From Lineus longissimus (taxonomy: Eukaryota; Nemertea; Pilidiophora; Heteronemertea; Lineidae): 64,000 nt of DNA. The stretch lies in contig NC_088308.1 in assembly GCF_910592395.1 (NCBI RefSeq), forward strand, positions 22,275,501 to 22,339,500, in the 5' to 3' direction. Shown here in pieces: positions 28,653 to 39,300 of the stretch. How positions within the stretch are numbered: the stretch's first letter is position 1; every line of letters starts with the position of its first letter. Below the pieces are notes generated by a model, which worked only from the letters and a program-made list of their open reading frames with translations, was not told the origin of the DNA and did no database searches. Position numbers and translations under genes: made by a program.

Positions 28653-29310
28653 CATGCCAAGTGAGGCTCTACTGTCTTTGCCTAATTTGCATTCTTCCAG
28701 CCAATGACATTGGTTACTGATTTTATTACATTTTAAAACTATCAGCACTTCATACTTACCAATAAATACAAAATCATTTTGAAAGCGGAAATAATAATAT
28801 GGAATAAATCCAGTTTTATTCACTATCAAAGACTCTTCATATCGAAATCGAAGCAAGAAACAAGTAACAGAATGCGCCTGAACAATTAGATTTGGATGTC
28901 CGCCGACCATAAGTATATCCTCTCATACACCAATCTCCTCATCCTTTTTAGACATAAAATATAAGTGTTTTCTACATGAGTCTGATGTTATTCACTTTTC
29001 TTATCAATAGGACCGTAATGGCAAATTACGGTTGAGCGCATCAAGACGTCCATATAGTTGCGCCGCTTCATCATTGAGTTACTTCATATTGCTGGAGTAC
29101 CACTCAGGAGAGATCAGGGCCCCGATCAGGGTTCCAAGATTGAGAATGGGACCTGGCGGAGTAAGCCTATCAGAGATTGATCCCCACCAAAATGCGTTCA
29201 AATATAAACTTGTTCAACTGAGCAAAGTTATTGATACGATTGGATATAATCAAGATATATTGAGTATAAAAAGAAATGCGTAGGCCAGATTTCTGCTTTA
29301 AGATAAGTAC

Positions 29311-29370
29311 GTACTCGACTACAGACAAATCTCATATGGGTACTCGACTGCAGACCTAATTCATATGCGG
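29311..29370. repeat. Imperfect tandem duplication, about 29-30 bp
   Basis: GTACTCGACTACAGAC at 29311 is followed at 29340 by GTACTCGACTGCAGAC. Both are then followed by an AAT...TCATATG block with one or two substitutions and a one-base indel. This is a simple two-copy local duplication without coding content. Confidence 0.75.
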
Positions 29371-32300
29371 CATTGATCAGCTTAGATCGTATCTATGAGA
29401 CTCTTGGATTTCCAGATATAAATCTGATTGTGTCTTCTGACTTGATGAGCAGCTCTAAGACTAATCACGGCCCGCGCTCCTTATGCCTTGGCTCGTCCAA
29501 GTTGGCCTCCTTGTCCCGGGATGCCATAGCAATATTTGCTGGCTTTTGTGATCTGACGGACTGATCGTTACTGCCACATCTTGGAATCCTCTCCCTAGAC
29601 TTCATCTCAATCCACCCTGAATTGAAATCTCCCAATAATTACGGTCATAATATCATTCAAACAGATCATTGGCTCGTCTCGGTGTACCAACGGAGGACGC
29701 ATCTATAAAACGCCTGTCACCAATGATTAGATTTACCCCAGCCTTTTCAAAATTCTATCAGAGAATTTGCGCAGTGATTCGATCTGCACGCAGCGGATCA
29801 TATTGAGAAGAAAATTCCCGCAGCGCACTGCCTTGCCATTGTTATGCACATATTAAGTCATTCCGTGTCCAAAATTGACATATTTGCTTCATTGCGAATG
29901 GCCCATCAGTAAGAATGCTATCGAATCTTGACTTAAATTAGTTGATTAGTCTGTCAATTCGATGCGTTTCGCGCACTGATGGCCATATGTTGTGTCGAAA
30001 TGTCATTAATTTGCCTTCATTTCTCAATCTCGATACATCAATAAGCAATCATACTGAGTATGCTGTGAGTTTTAATGACTTTCACCAGAATCAACTCGAC
30101 TAACACAAAAATGCTTAGCACCTGCATATCAAACTCACGACACATTCATCTCATTCATTAACCTTTTTTTTTCTCCATCACACTGCAATTTATTTTCCAA
30201 ACAGTTTGTTTTCGTAATTTGAATAGAAGCATCTTTATTAATTAATAAATCACCGTCACTGAAACAGGATTATGTAAGAATTGAAGAAAATCCATAACCC
30301 GTACACGTCATGTATCAAGACACGTTTATTAAATCATGTTCGTTGCTTGTTTCCGTTAAAATGGCTTCAGCGGAACCCGGGTTGTGAATTTCAATTTCGC
30401 ACATGGTTAAGTAGAGGCAGAATGGAGATGATGCACTACAAAGAGTAGGTGGCGTGCGCCCAATTCCTTGAGTAACTCAATCAAACCAACATATTCTCCA
30501 CAGCCAATAATTGGAATACTGCGGGTCCAATTAGGTGAAGACTAGCGATAGATTCCCCGAGATGGAGGAGCCACTCCGACCTGCTTATCTCTTCAAGCTG
30601 TTCGTCTGAACGTGGCAGACACTTCATAAGGCAATGCCATAGGTTGCATTCGACTTGAAGAAGATGCAGCTATCTTGAACCTCCGTTGGCGGAATGTGTT
30701 ATAGGTGGCATTGGGTGCGGTTGCAATTCGTAAATACGATGGTAAAATGACATGGTGCCATAATGTAATGAACCTTCATCTTAAGAAGGTGCAAATCAAT
30801 TGGGTGATATTTCTGTTGTAAATTTTCATTAATTATGTGTTCTGTTGATAGAAAGTGTTGTCTAACCTTACCTATTACAGTTGCTATTCAGACATATTTC
30901 GGCTTGTATCGTCAATTTCATGAGAATTGGCTAGAAAGCAGTTTTGGGTTTTAAGGAGCCCAGGTATCAAATATCCTATTTGCAGTTAAGATTAAACAAA
31001 ACCCGAAGTGAAATCTAAGGACACCAATATTTTCATAAAGCATACCAGGAAAACCTTTATTACCTTATTACTAAATTTCTTGCCGCTATCTAGTTTTCTG
31101 TAATTTTCACAGCTAGTGGTAGAACATGGCTGTATTTCACTTAAAGAGGCGTGGCTGGCACCCAGAAGCCTAAATTTGCTGAATGAAAAGCCCTTAATTC
31201 CAAAATTGGACTACTCCCGGGCAGATAAATGACGGTCCCCAAAATGATAATTGTCATTCGTATTGGTTTGAGGTCAGATCATATTACACTGTTGTTTTGG
31301 TGTCGTGTGTGCCAACGTCCGTCGTTCGTGGACCCTTTGTCAAATGATAACCATAATACGCTCCTTAAGGATAATGTAGCCAATGTTTTCCAATGGCAGC
31401 AGGCCGTCAGCCCATCTGTAATTATATTGTCACTAATTGCAAACAAAATTCCAACATTTAGTGGATTTTCAAAGTGCTCAGCACATGGTTCATCCGTTGT
31501 TTCGGCCGGGTTTATTCTCTGATAGGGGCGTCCTGCACATCTCTAGCTCTTCAAGACAAATGTGTGTCCAGATGGTGAGGACGGTTTAGAATTTATCACA
31601 TATGCTGGGCTAGATCCGCACTTAATTGTCATCTGTCTTAGATAGCGACCAGGCTCTGATTAGTTGAGTCCATCTCGGGCATAGCACCACCCCCGTGCTC
31701 CAAGTGGTACGCGCCATCTTCACGCCAAAATTAACCAGATGGGCCAAGTCCGCTCCAGGCTCTCGGTTGGGTTTCTATCGTCTTTAACCCCGGGTCATTT
31801 TTCGAATGCAATAATTTCGAATTGATTGCATTCAGATGAATAGAATGCTGATCAGACTGAAGTAATTTTACACGACAATGTACGAATTTATTGGCGGCAA
31901 ATGTCTCTTGTAATATCGCACAGACGGTGAGGGGGGAGACAATGGAGAAGACCGATATCTTTGATGGGGGATGCGCTGTTTCCTGCGGGGCAACGACATT
32001 GCAAATGACCAAGCGATTGTTTCAAGCTGGTTGTAATATAATACATTCGCTATTAAACTGGAGACAATCTATGCTAATACATTCGTTTGGAATTTTGGCC
32101 ACTGGTGCACTACTGGTTGAGATATCATCAGTTAGCACAATTAGTAGAAACTAACTGTATGCAATACAAGATTGCCATAAGGAAACAAAAAGATGCATTT
32201 CAACACCTAACGGAATATTGCGTCAATGGCTTGTGGATCAATTATAGATTAATCCACACTTGCTAAGATTAAATATGATTATGAGATATGGCGGCGGTTG

Positions 32301-33114
32301 GAACATTTTTGGGACATTAGTCTGCTTTTTATTAGCTCACTTATAATCTCCGCCCTTCTGATTGTAAATGCTTTGATATCATATACGTGCAGTTAAAGAA
32401 AAGTGCTCATTTCAGTGAAAATCGTTCATCTCGACACTTTAGCAAATATCAATTAAATTCAAAAGAAAAGACGCCATTTCAAGCAGCGACAGCTGTGAGA
32501 CTACAATTCTAATTTCTTATATTCAAACTTCTTGCAGTCTAAGAACTGCGTTGATTACATTGGAATTCATAATATCTGAGACAGATGTCGTGTGACATGA
32601 ATATAAGTGTATCACCCAGCAAGGTAATAATGTGCACAAAAACCGCCAAGGGGCTGTGGCACAAATTTTGCTCCAGGTAGTCGTTTTCGATTAAATAATA
32701 TTTTGGCACTTTCAGAGAATTCATTTATGGATGCTCTAAGATAATTTGAATGTTGCTTGGTCTTTGTCTGCGGGGCATATCCAGAATCTGCGACATGTTT
32801 TTGGCTGCGGGGGAAGCGAATTGAATGCCCTGGCATTGTCCTGGCACAATGCTAATCCATCTCTTTCTCATTTAACATAAATACCAATAAAATATCTTGA
32901 CCACTTAAACGGGAATATCCTGGGGGTTATGTAGCCTCAGGATAGAACCTGAGAATAACGCCCCCTGGCTGCTCACGAGGCATGGTAATCGATACGAGGC
33001 GCCGACCCTTGGCATCGCTTCGGGCAGAACTGATCCAGACGGCGGGATGGTTCGAATGCATCCCTATCGTGACACACTCCCATAATAATTCAAGCGATCT
33101 TTCATGTTTTGCAG
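29371..33114. other. Gene-free region upstream of the PRDM gene; probable 5' non-coding exon or promoter zone not resolved
   Basis: I looked for an upstream exon that could supply extra N-terminal PR-domain residues and found none with confidence. The stretch from about 32900 to 33110 is locally GC-richer than its surroundings. It ends in the acceptor-like CATGTTTTGCAG at 33103-33114, directly before the first PR-domain exon. Promoter elements could not be identified. Confidence 0.35.
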
Positions 33115-33258
33115 GTCTCCATGGGGCTGCTGTCGACCTCTGAGATCCCCTACGGGAGTAAGCTAGGACCCATACCCCCTGCTATGACCCTGACAGACCC
33201 GGCATATCTTATAGGCCATATGACACAGGACAAATATCCCGATGTTCCAATAACAAAG
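33115..33258 (+). CDS. PRDM8-like gene, exon A: start of the PR domain
   Basis: This is the first recognised exon of a PRDM8/PRDM13-subfamily zinc-finger regulator. The first ATG is at 33121, and 46 codons run to a consensus donor (AAAG|GTAAGC at 33259). The peptide contains SEIPYGSKLGPIP, matching the IP-x-x-x-x-x-GP motif that opens PR domains of PRDM8 and PRDM13. A TTTTGCAG acceptor lies just before 33115, and the six bases between it and the ATG keep the frame open (Val-Ser). The exon is therefore either preceded by a 5' UTR exon, with translation starting at 33121, or by a coding exon with a few more N-terminal residues. A stop at 33070 closes the unspliced frame. The exon junction falls in the same place in the domain as in vertebrate PRDM8, as far as I can recall. 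Confidence 0.88.
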
Positions 33259-33468
33259 GTAAGCAAACTTCTCAACTAACATTATCCCAACTTTCTGCTC
33301 ATTCTACAAGTTCTCCGAATGGAACATGATTTTGTTCCCTATTACCAATAAACTGAGAAGCATCAAATACAAATGCAATATACAAGGAATATACAGGAAC
33401 ATAGGTACGCGCCCGGCGCTGAGGTGTAAACTATCTGCGTCATTACATGTATTCCCCATCTTTTCCAG

Positions 33469-33697
33469 ATCGACAAAGACACGTTATATGACCCAAGCCG
33501 AATCATGGAATGGCTACCTTACATTCATCCAGCAAGAAACGAGAAAGAACAAAACGTGGAGGTGTACAGCAAAGATGGACAGATATATTACCGGACAATA
33601 CGAACGATATTGCCAAAGGAGGAAATATTGGCTTGGTACAGCAGAGACTTTGCACTTATGTTGGGAATTCCTGAGGTTCAGCCGTCTTACAGAAGAG
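33469..33697 (+). CDS. PRDM8-like gene, exon B: main part of the PR domain
   Basis: The acceptor TTTTCCAG ends at 33468, and the donor GTAAAA follows at 33698. The exon has 76 full codons plus one base (phase 1). It carries the PR-domain hallmarks: EWLPYIHPARN (residues 60-70), EQNVEVY (73-79), GQIYYRTIR (83-91), and the closing EEILAWYSRDF (97-107), the degenerate SET-type motif found in PRDM proteins. The canonical SET catalytic NHS motif is absent, as in the family. PRDM8 has been reported to act as an H3K9 methyltransferase or corepressor adaptor, but activity cannot be read from sequence. Introns on both sides are short (210 and 260 bp). Confidence 0.95.
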
Positions 33698-33957
33698 GTA
33701 AAACATCTTCGATTTACTGTTACTACAGATTATTTCACTGAAATAGAAAAGTTTTGTTTTTGAGCGAAGTACAGCTTGCGTCAAAAGCGCCCATTTATCG
33801 TTTGTTTATGCGCATATCCGCAGCACGTTTCAATTTTGTAACGTTGAAAAACTGTAAATCTCCAATGCCCTTTCACGATAATCGGTGGTATTTGTGCTGG
33901 ATGTTTTGGTCTGTTGTTGCTGAAACGTCATTTTTATGATCTGTTCCTTTATTTCAG

Positions 33958-35189
33958 AAAATGGCTGTCTCTGCTGCCCAATGTGCGAGAGTCGATTCCG
34001 ACACCCCTACAGTCTACGGTCGCATATGCGATTTAAGTGTGAATATCGAAGGAAGATACCTAGTGCTCACCAAGTTAACGTTTCAAAGTCAAACCATATT
34101 TCACTAGGACACAGTTATGACTATATCAAAAATAACATACATTCACCCGTAGCTCTTATCGGCTCAAAACCACGTCTTTCTACATTCGAGACAGGGATTG
34201 GTTTATCTTTAGATAAATCGAAAAACAGCATTATGTCAAAACATGAACAACTTCTAAGATCACCCCTCAACGTATCGGCGCTTGTTCCACAGAAACGGAA
34301 GTACGATGGAGGTGATGGGGGAACGTCACCAAAACATAGACTTGTGGAAGACCAGGCGATAGATCTTCATTTGGAAAGGGTTAATTCCGATGCAAAAGAC
34401 TATAAAAATCATAAGGCAGTCACGTCAACGTTTAACCACGTGGAAGAAGAGGGTGGAAGTGCTTTCAGGAAAGTTGAAAAATCACACTCGCCGAAATCGT
34501 CGCCAACCTCTTTGACGTCGCCGCCGATCCCGCGGAGCAGTAATGGTGTAATGTTTCCAGCAACATCGTCAACCTCTCCAACCTATTCTGCACGATTGAC
34601 CATGATGTCATCGGGGCCGAGCATTACCAAGGACGCACCAAGTATATTTGCCGCATCCGCGCCATATTTGCCTCGTTTTCCCATGATGCCTGCGAACGGA
34701 TTTCATCGCGCAATGCTGCCACCTGGCGTGAACTATAACGAAAATCTACCGATAAACTTCTCGGACATGCAAAACACGCCACTTAAAGCAGCTGACTTCC
34801 CGCGCCCACATGATAAATTATCCGATATCAGAAATTTAGAAACAGGCGCCATGCAGACTAAATTACCATATTATGTAGACGGGCGTGTCCCGATGGGTTT
34901 GGCAATGCCTGTAAAAGTCACAAACCCAATGGTAGAAAAACTTTTAACGGCACCAGCGCCCGCACTGCTCCCACCTACGACTATGGTCAGCATAGCTCAA
35001 AACTGGTGCGCCAAGTGTAATGCAACTTTTAGAATGACCAGTGACCTAGTTTACCATATGCGTTCCCATCATCACAGAGAATTTGATCCCATCAAAAGAA
35101 AACGGGAAGAGAAGTTGAAATGCACTATTTGTAATGAAACATTTCGAGAACGGCATCATTTAACGCGACATATGACGTCACACTTATGA
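33958..35189 (+). CDS. PRDM8-like gene, exon C: zinc fingers and linker, to stop
   Basis: The acceptor TTATTTCAG ends at 33957. Joined to exon B the split codon is GAA, and the frame is open to TGA at 35187-35189, giving 532 residues counted from the ATG at 33121 (human PRDM8 is longer, about 690). Finger 1 is a C2HC type just after the PR domain (Cys129, Cys132, His145, Cys150). The linker, about residues 151-470, has a basic patch PQKRK (233-237), a DQAIDLHLE segment (254-262) and a Ser/Pro-rich run (about 298-330). Two C-terminal C2H2 fingers follow: Cys473/Cys476/His489/His493 with FRMTSDLVYHMRSHH, and Cys511/Cys514/His527/His531 with FRERHHLTRHMTSH. That pair and its KRKREEKLKC spacer are characteristic of PRDM8 and its relative ZNF488. 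PRDM13 instead ends in a different set of fingers. The expected role is a nuclear, DNA-bound repressor in neural development. PRDM8 identity rests mainly on these two fingers. Confidence 0.95.
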
Positions 35190-36370
35190 TGGTATTCACA
35201 GAACTATCAGTAAGTGTATTTATTGAATAACAAAATGTAAGTATATCACCTGGTCGAACATATATCAGCTTTAATACCTCTTATTTATACCTCCATGGCT
35301 AGACCGAAAACCCTCACCCTTAAAAGTTAGTTACATCACCTGGTTGATACTCCTGTAACTTCAACTGCATCAGTGTCTCTACCAAGGCTCGTTCATATCA
35401 CAGTAACGACATCCCTCTACAAACGTAATGGAATTAGCTGCACAGGAGATGGTGACACATGTATGATGGCTTTACACGTTTGTACAGAAAAATGTAGGCA
35501 GTATCAGAGAAATGTGATTAAACTCTTACAATATACTTGCTCTCGATATACATTTCACTTGCTGTTGATATCCTCTAATGGTGTCTGCTGTCGATTGCCG
35601 TTGATCTTGATCTTGTTTATATAAGCTGTGAGCATCTGCTGTACAAAAGTGTTGAGCGATCGCAGCGCCATCTTGCATGGAATTATGCTGCGCAGTGTCA
35701 TTAGTTTCTGCCTTTGAATACGGCATCACTATTAAAGTACGAGACCTGTAGTAACTCGTGACTTATTCTCCGAATTGACATTTTTGATGGCAGTCACTTC
35801 CGTTTGGATCGCATAGAATTGTTGTTTTTACTAGTATCCTATTGTTTATGTCAACAATAACCATTTTTTAGAAACGCGTGTTTTATCGAAGTCTGTGTCA
35901 GTGTCGCTGTTTACGTACGCTTGTTATCTTGAGACTGCATAAAATTAGTTACGTAACAGCAAGACTTTTATTTTTGATGAGAGTCATCTCCATAGAAAAA
36001 CAAAAACGACATGTCCTTCCTTAACATATTTCATATTTTGGTCCATCGTTGGCCAACCTCCTGGAAGGCATATCAATGGCTCGTTGAAGTGAAACAACTT
36101 AAGAGTACGTTACTTCTCTTGTCCTTGGACACTAAAGAGTCTGACACCAATATGTGTCTGAGGACTGTCAGTGCATTGAAATTGCTAAAAGTCAACGACG
36201 CCATCTCTGCGCGCTTGCTGACAACAGTAGCGAGATCGCAAACCTTCATGGCAACATCACATGACCTTCACCTCTGTGTGTGGACAGATATGTAAAGATA
36301 TTGTATATGTAATTGTAAATATTGTATGAAAAGTTGAATATAAGATATAATAAAATTGTTTATCTAAAGA
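35190..36370 (+). other. Probable 3' UTR of the PRDM8-like gene
   Basis: Sequence after the TGA has no recognisable coding. A canonical AATAAA lies at 36349-36354, preceded by a U-rich run typical of mRNA ends. A weaker ATTAAA at 35731-35736 could give a shorter form. TGTAAATA at 36314-36321 matches the Pumilio response element UGUANAUA and sits just upstream of the poly(A) signal. The transcript end is inferred only from these signals. Confidence 0.5.
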
Positions 36371-39300
36371 GCATTCTGTTGTCAGTAATTCGGATACGAG
36401 TACTTATAACCGTATTGTAAAAATGTTGCTGATGTTTGAAAGGTAAAGCTTGTATTTGGCCTTGTCTCTCTGCTACGGGACGTGTCAAGAGAAACCTGAT
36501 GATTCAGCTGATTGAGAGTCCGAGGAAATGCGACAGCTACCACACAAGTTTATAACTATAGCCTTCTCCTGGATCATGTCAGTGAAATACAGCTTTATCG
36601 TTTAAAAAGGGAGCGTGTAAGGAGAAGGAGTTTAAGAAGCGTTTCTTAATTGCCAGAGGAGTAACAAGAATGCGACAGGTATGGAGAAAACGGGTGATTA
36701 CATCCCACATATACATCGTACCATCTAAAATACCATTTGTGGAGAAAGCAGTCACGCCAATGCAAAAATCGTTGGGGCAAAAGCATAACACTTTCCAATT
36801 TGTAACACAACACTTTTACGCACAATCTATGTTGACCATGTATATTGATCGGGTATTCACACCAGGCAACAATTTCATAGTATTGTGGTAGATGGCACCA
36901 TGATGAAACAGCCTCCAATCGAGATCTGATCCAATACTTGCAGCACCCTCATGCTAATACTGAAGGGGCGAATGTCCTAGATGACGCTTAAACGTCACCC
37001 ACGTTCAATTGCTTAGGTTTTGGCAAATTGTGTTGAACAAATGCACAGCCTGTATTGTGAGAAAACTCGGGTGAGGAAAGCTAGTGACAACTTCAATTTG
37101 CTCTCGAACATTGTTCAAACTTGTAGTGTATTTTCAGCCTCATGGTTACATCGCAATTGGACGAGATCGAGTTTTTATTCAACCTGACTACAGGTATAAG
37201 CTGAGTGGCGCCTATTTTTCTGTTTTAGGGCAACCTGTATTTGACGATTTCTTTTGAGACTGACATACTATAGGATCCAAACGAATACAAGATTCTCTGC
37301 TAACTATTGTATCGACAATAAAAATTTGGAAGAAAATGAAAAGCAACAGATTCCGGAAAGTACGTTTGATGTACATCAGTTGTAAATTGCTCCTCATGAT
37401 CTGATCTCCAGAGAGTAATGATGTCACCTTTCAGATAAATTCAGTTGCCAATTGCATAAAGAAGTCTTGATTAGATTAGTGATCAGTCAGGTTTCTGTGT
37501 TTCTCACATCAGCTGCATAGGTTGATTTTTTTAAAGGCTAATAAGTTTTGCTCACAGAGAGAACGACGATTGTCAGCCTGCTTCAAGGCTCAGATCAAGT
37601 TGCTTGAAGTGGTGCCAGAATCTTACGTGACCCAGTGAAAGTAAATTGGTTACTTACGGCCCTGTAAATATCGCATACCTGTAACTTAGAAATTACGATT
37701 AAGACAAAGACACTGCAGCCTTATGATGACGCGATGCAGACCGGTGGGGACAGTGATATAGACTGACCGCAAACTATCCCAACCCAGCTGAGAGCAGTGG
37801 ATGACACCGACAAATCCATAAGCTGCCACGAAGCCCTTCCCTTCTTTCCGTGACCTTACGAGGTGACCAATCACTGTATGCTGTTGTTACTTAGTAACTC
37901 ACCTTCACCTGTATCGATGAAGCAGAGATAGCTAAATTGCCTACTGCGAAACACACACGCGGTCAATATCCTGAAGCTATGTCAACGTTTGGTTTCCTAG
38001 CTAAGACGACTCGGCGATGCTATTGCCGGGATAGGCAAACGTCAAAGATTGTAGTCAGACTCTTATATCAATACGGGGGAGATAACTGACAGGAAAACAA
38101 GTTCATCCACAGGCGCCATGAGTAAGCCGAAGGGCTTTCTGTCTATGCTGCCGAGAACCGACCATATCCATACATTTTGGCCAAGGGTGTGGCCACCGAA
38201 ATAACAGATGAATTAGTCAACGTGATGAATCTAAACTGCATTTAGCATTGTGATCACGGCGTCGGTTTATGGTTAAGGAAATATTAACTATTAAGGCATC
38301 TACATGTAAGTCAATTATACTAAGTATAAACAAGGCCTAGCATGCATTTTTGACAAACAATTTCTTTCTCGGATGGTGATTTTTGGGGACCATCGATCAA
38401 GCTATTAGTGGCATCACTATATTTTTAACTCTTGGGTGGGATGATCTTTCGAGCGTTACAGACACGTGGTGCACGAAAGCACCACAATTTGTCTCCGATT
38501 CCAAAATAATCACGACTATGTTGTATCCACAAGAAGAGAATAAAAGGGAAGAACGAATCTAATTAACAGTACAAACACTTTCTATCGCCTACAAACGTCG
38601 TGTGACCCACTATTTTCTTTGAGTGGTACACATAACAAACTATCCAGTACCCCTGATTTCTCAGAGGATCAAAGATGATATTGCAAAAGAAAATTCAGGA
38701 TGCTGCCGACTGATCTCCTTGAAAACGGATGCGTTGGATTTCCTCTGAGGATGATGACCAGCGTACAATGGAGTCGCCGAAGATAGAAAAGTGCACTTAG
38801 CGATAACAATCAACTGGTTGGGATGGCTCGGCGCAGAGGAAATCGATCAAAGTACTGGCAAGCTGCTAGAATGCTGAGGGACTGAGGATCGCTCATGTCT
38901 GATAGCCAAATTTTGGTAAGTGTCCTATCGTGTTACAGCTTATGGGCGTCTTTCATCGGCTGATGTTAGGGTTATCTATTGTTTCATAATGATAGTCGGT
39001 TGCACGTACTCTCTTCAATACGACGCTGGTGAACTAAGTCAGGGTGTGACATGGAAATTCTGTTTCAGCAAGACAATGTCAAGGGACCAAAGTATTTTCC
39101 ATATTCTGTGGTTTCAGTCTAGGGCTGGTCGGTTTGTGTCAAAATTGACATGGAATTGGCAAAGAACATTGCCTTCTTTTTGGGACACCAATCATTTGTC
39201 ACAAGCATCCATTCGCTCGCTTAGTTAGATTATATGTTAGAATGACTAAAAGCAATGCAATGTTATATCGTAAATATGAATATTGCATACCACCAAGCCC

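Noticed and set aside
33326-33763. 145-codon ORF across PRDM exon B in another frame
   Set aside because: Shadow of the PR-domain exon; the conserved motifs are in the 33505-33741 frame.
33936-33957. Apparent ATG start of the large zinc-finger ORF
   Set aside because: These bases are the end of the intron, including the acceptor; the frame joins exon B by splicing, so this is not a translation start.
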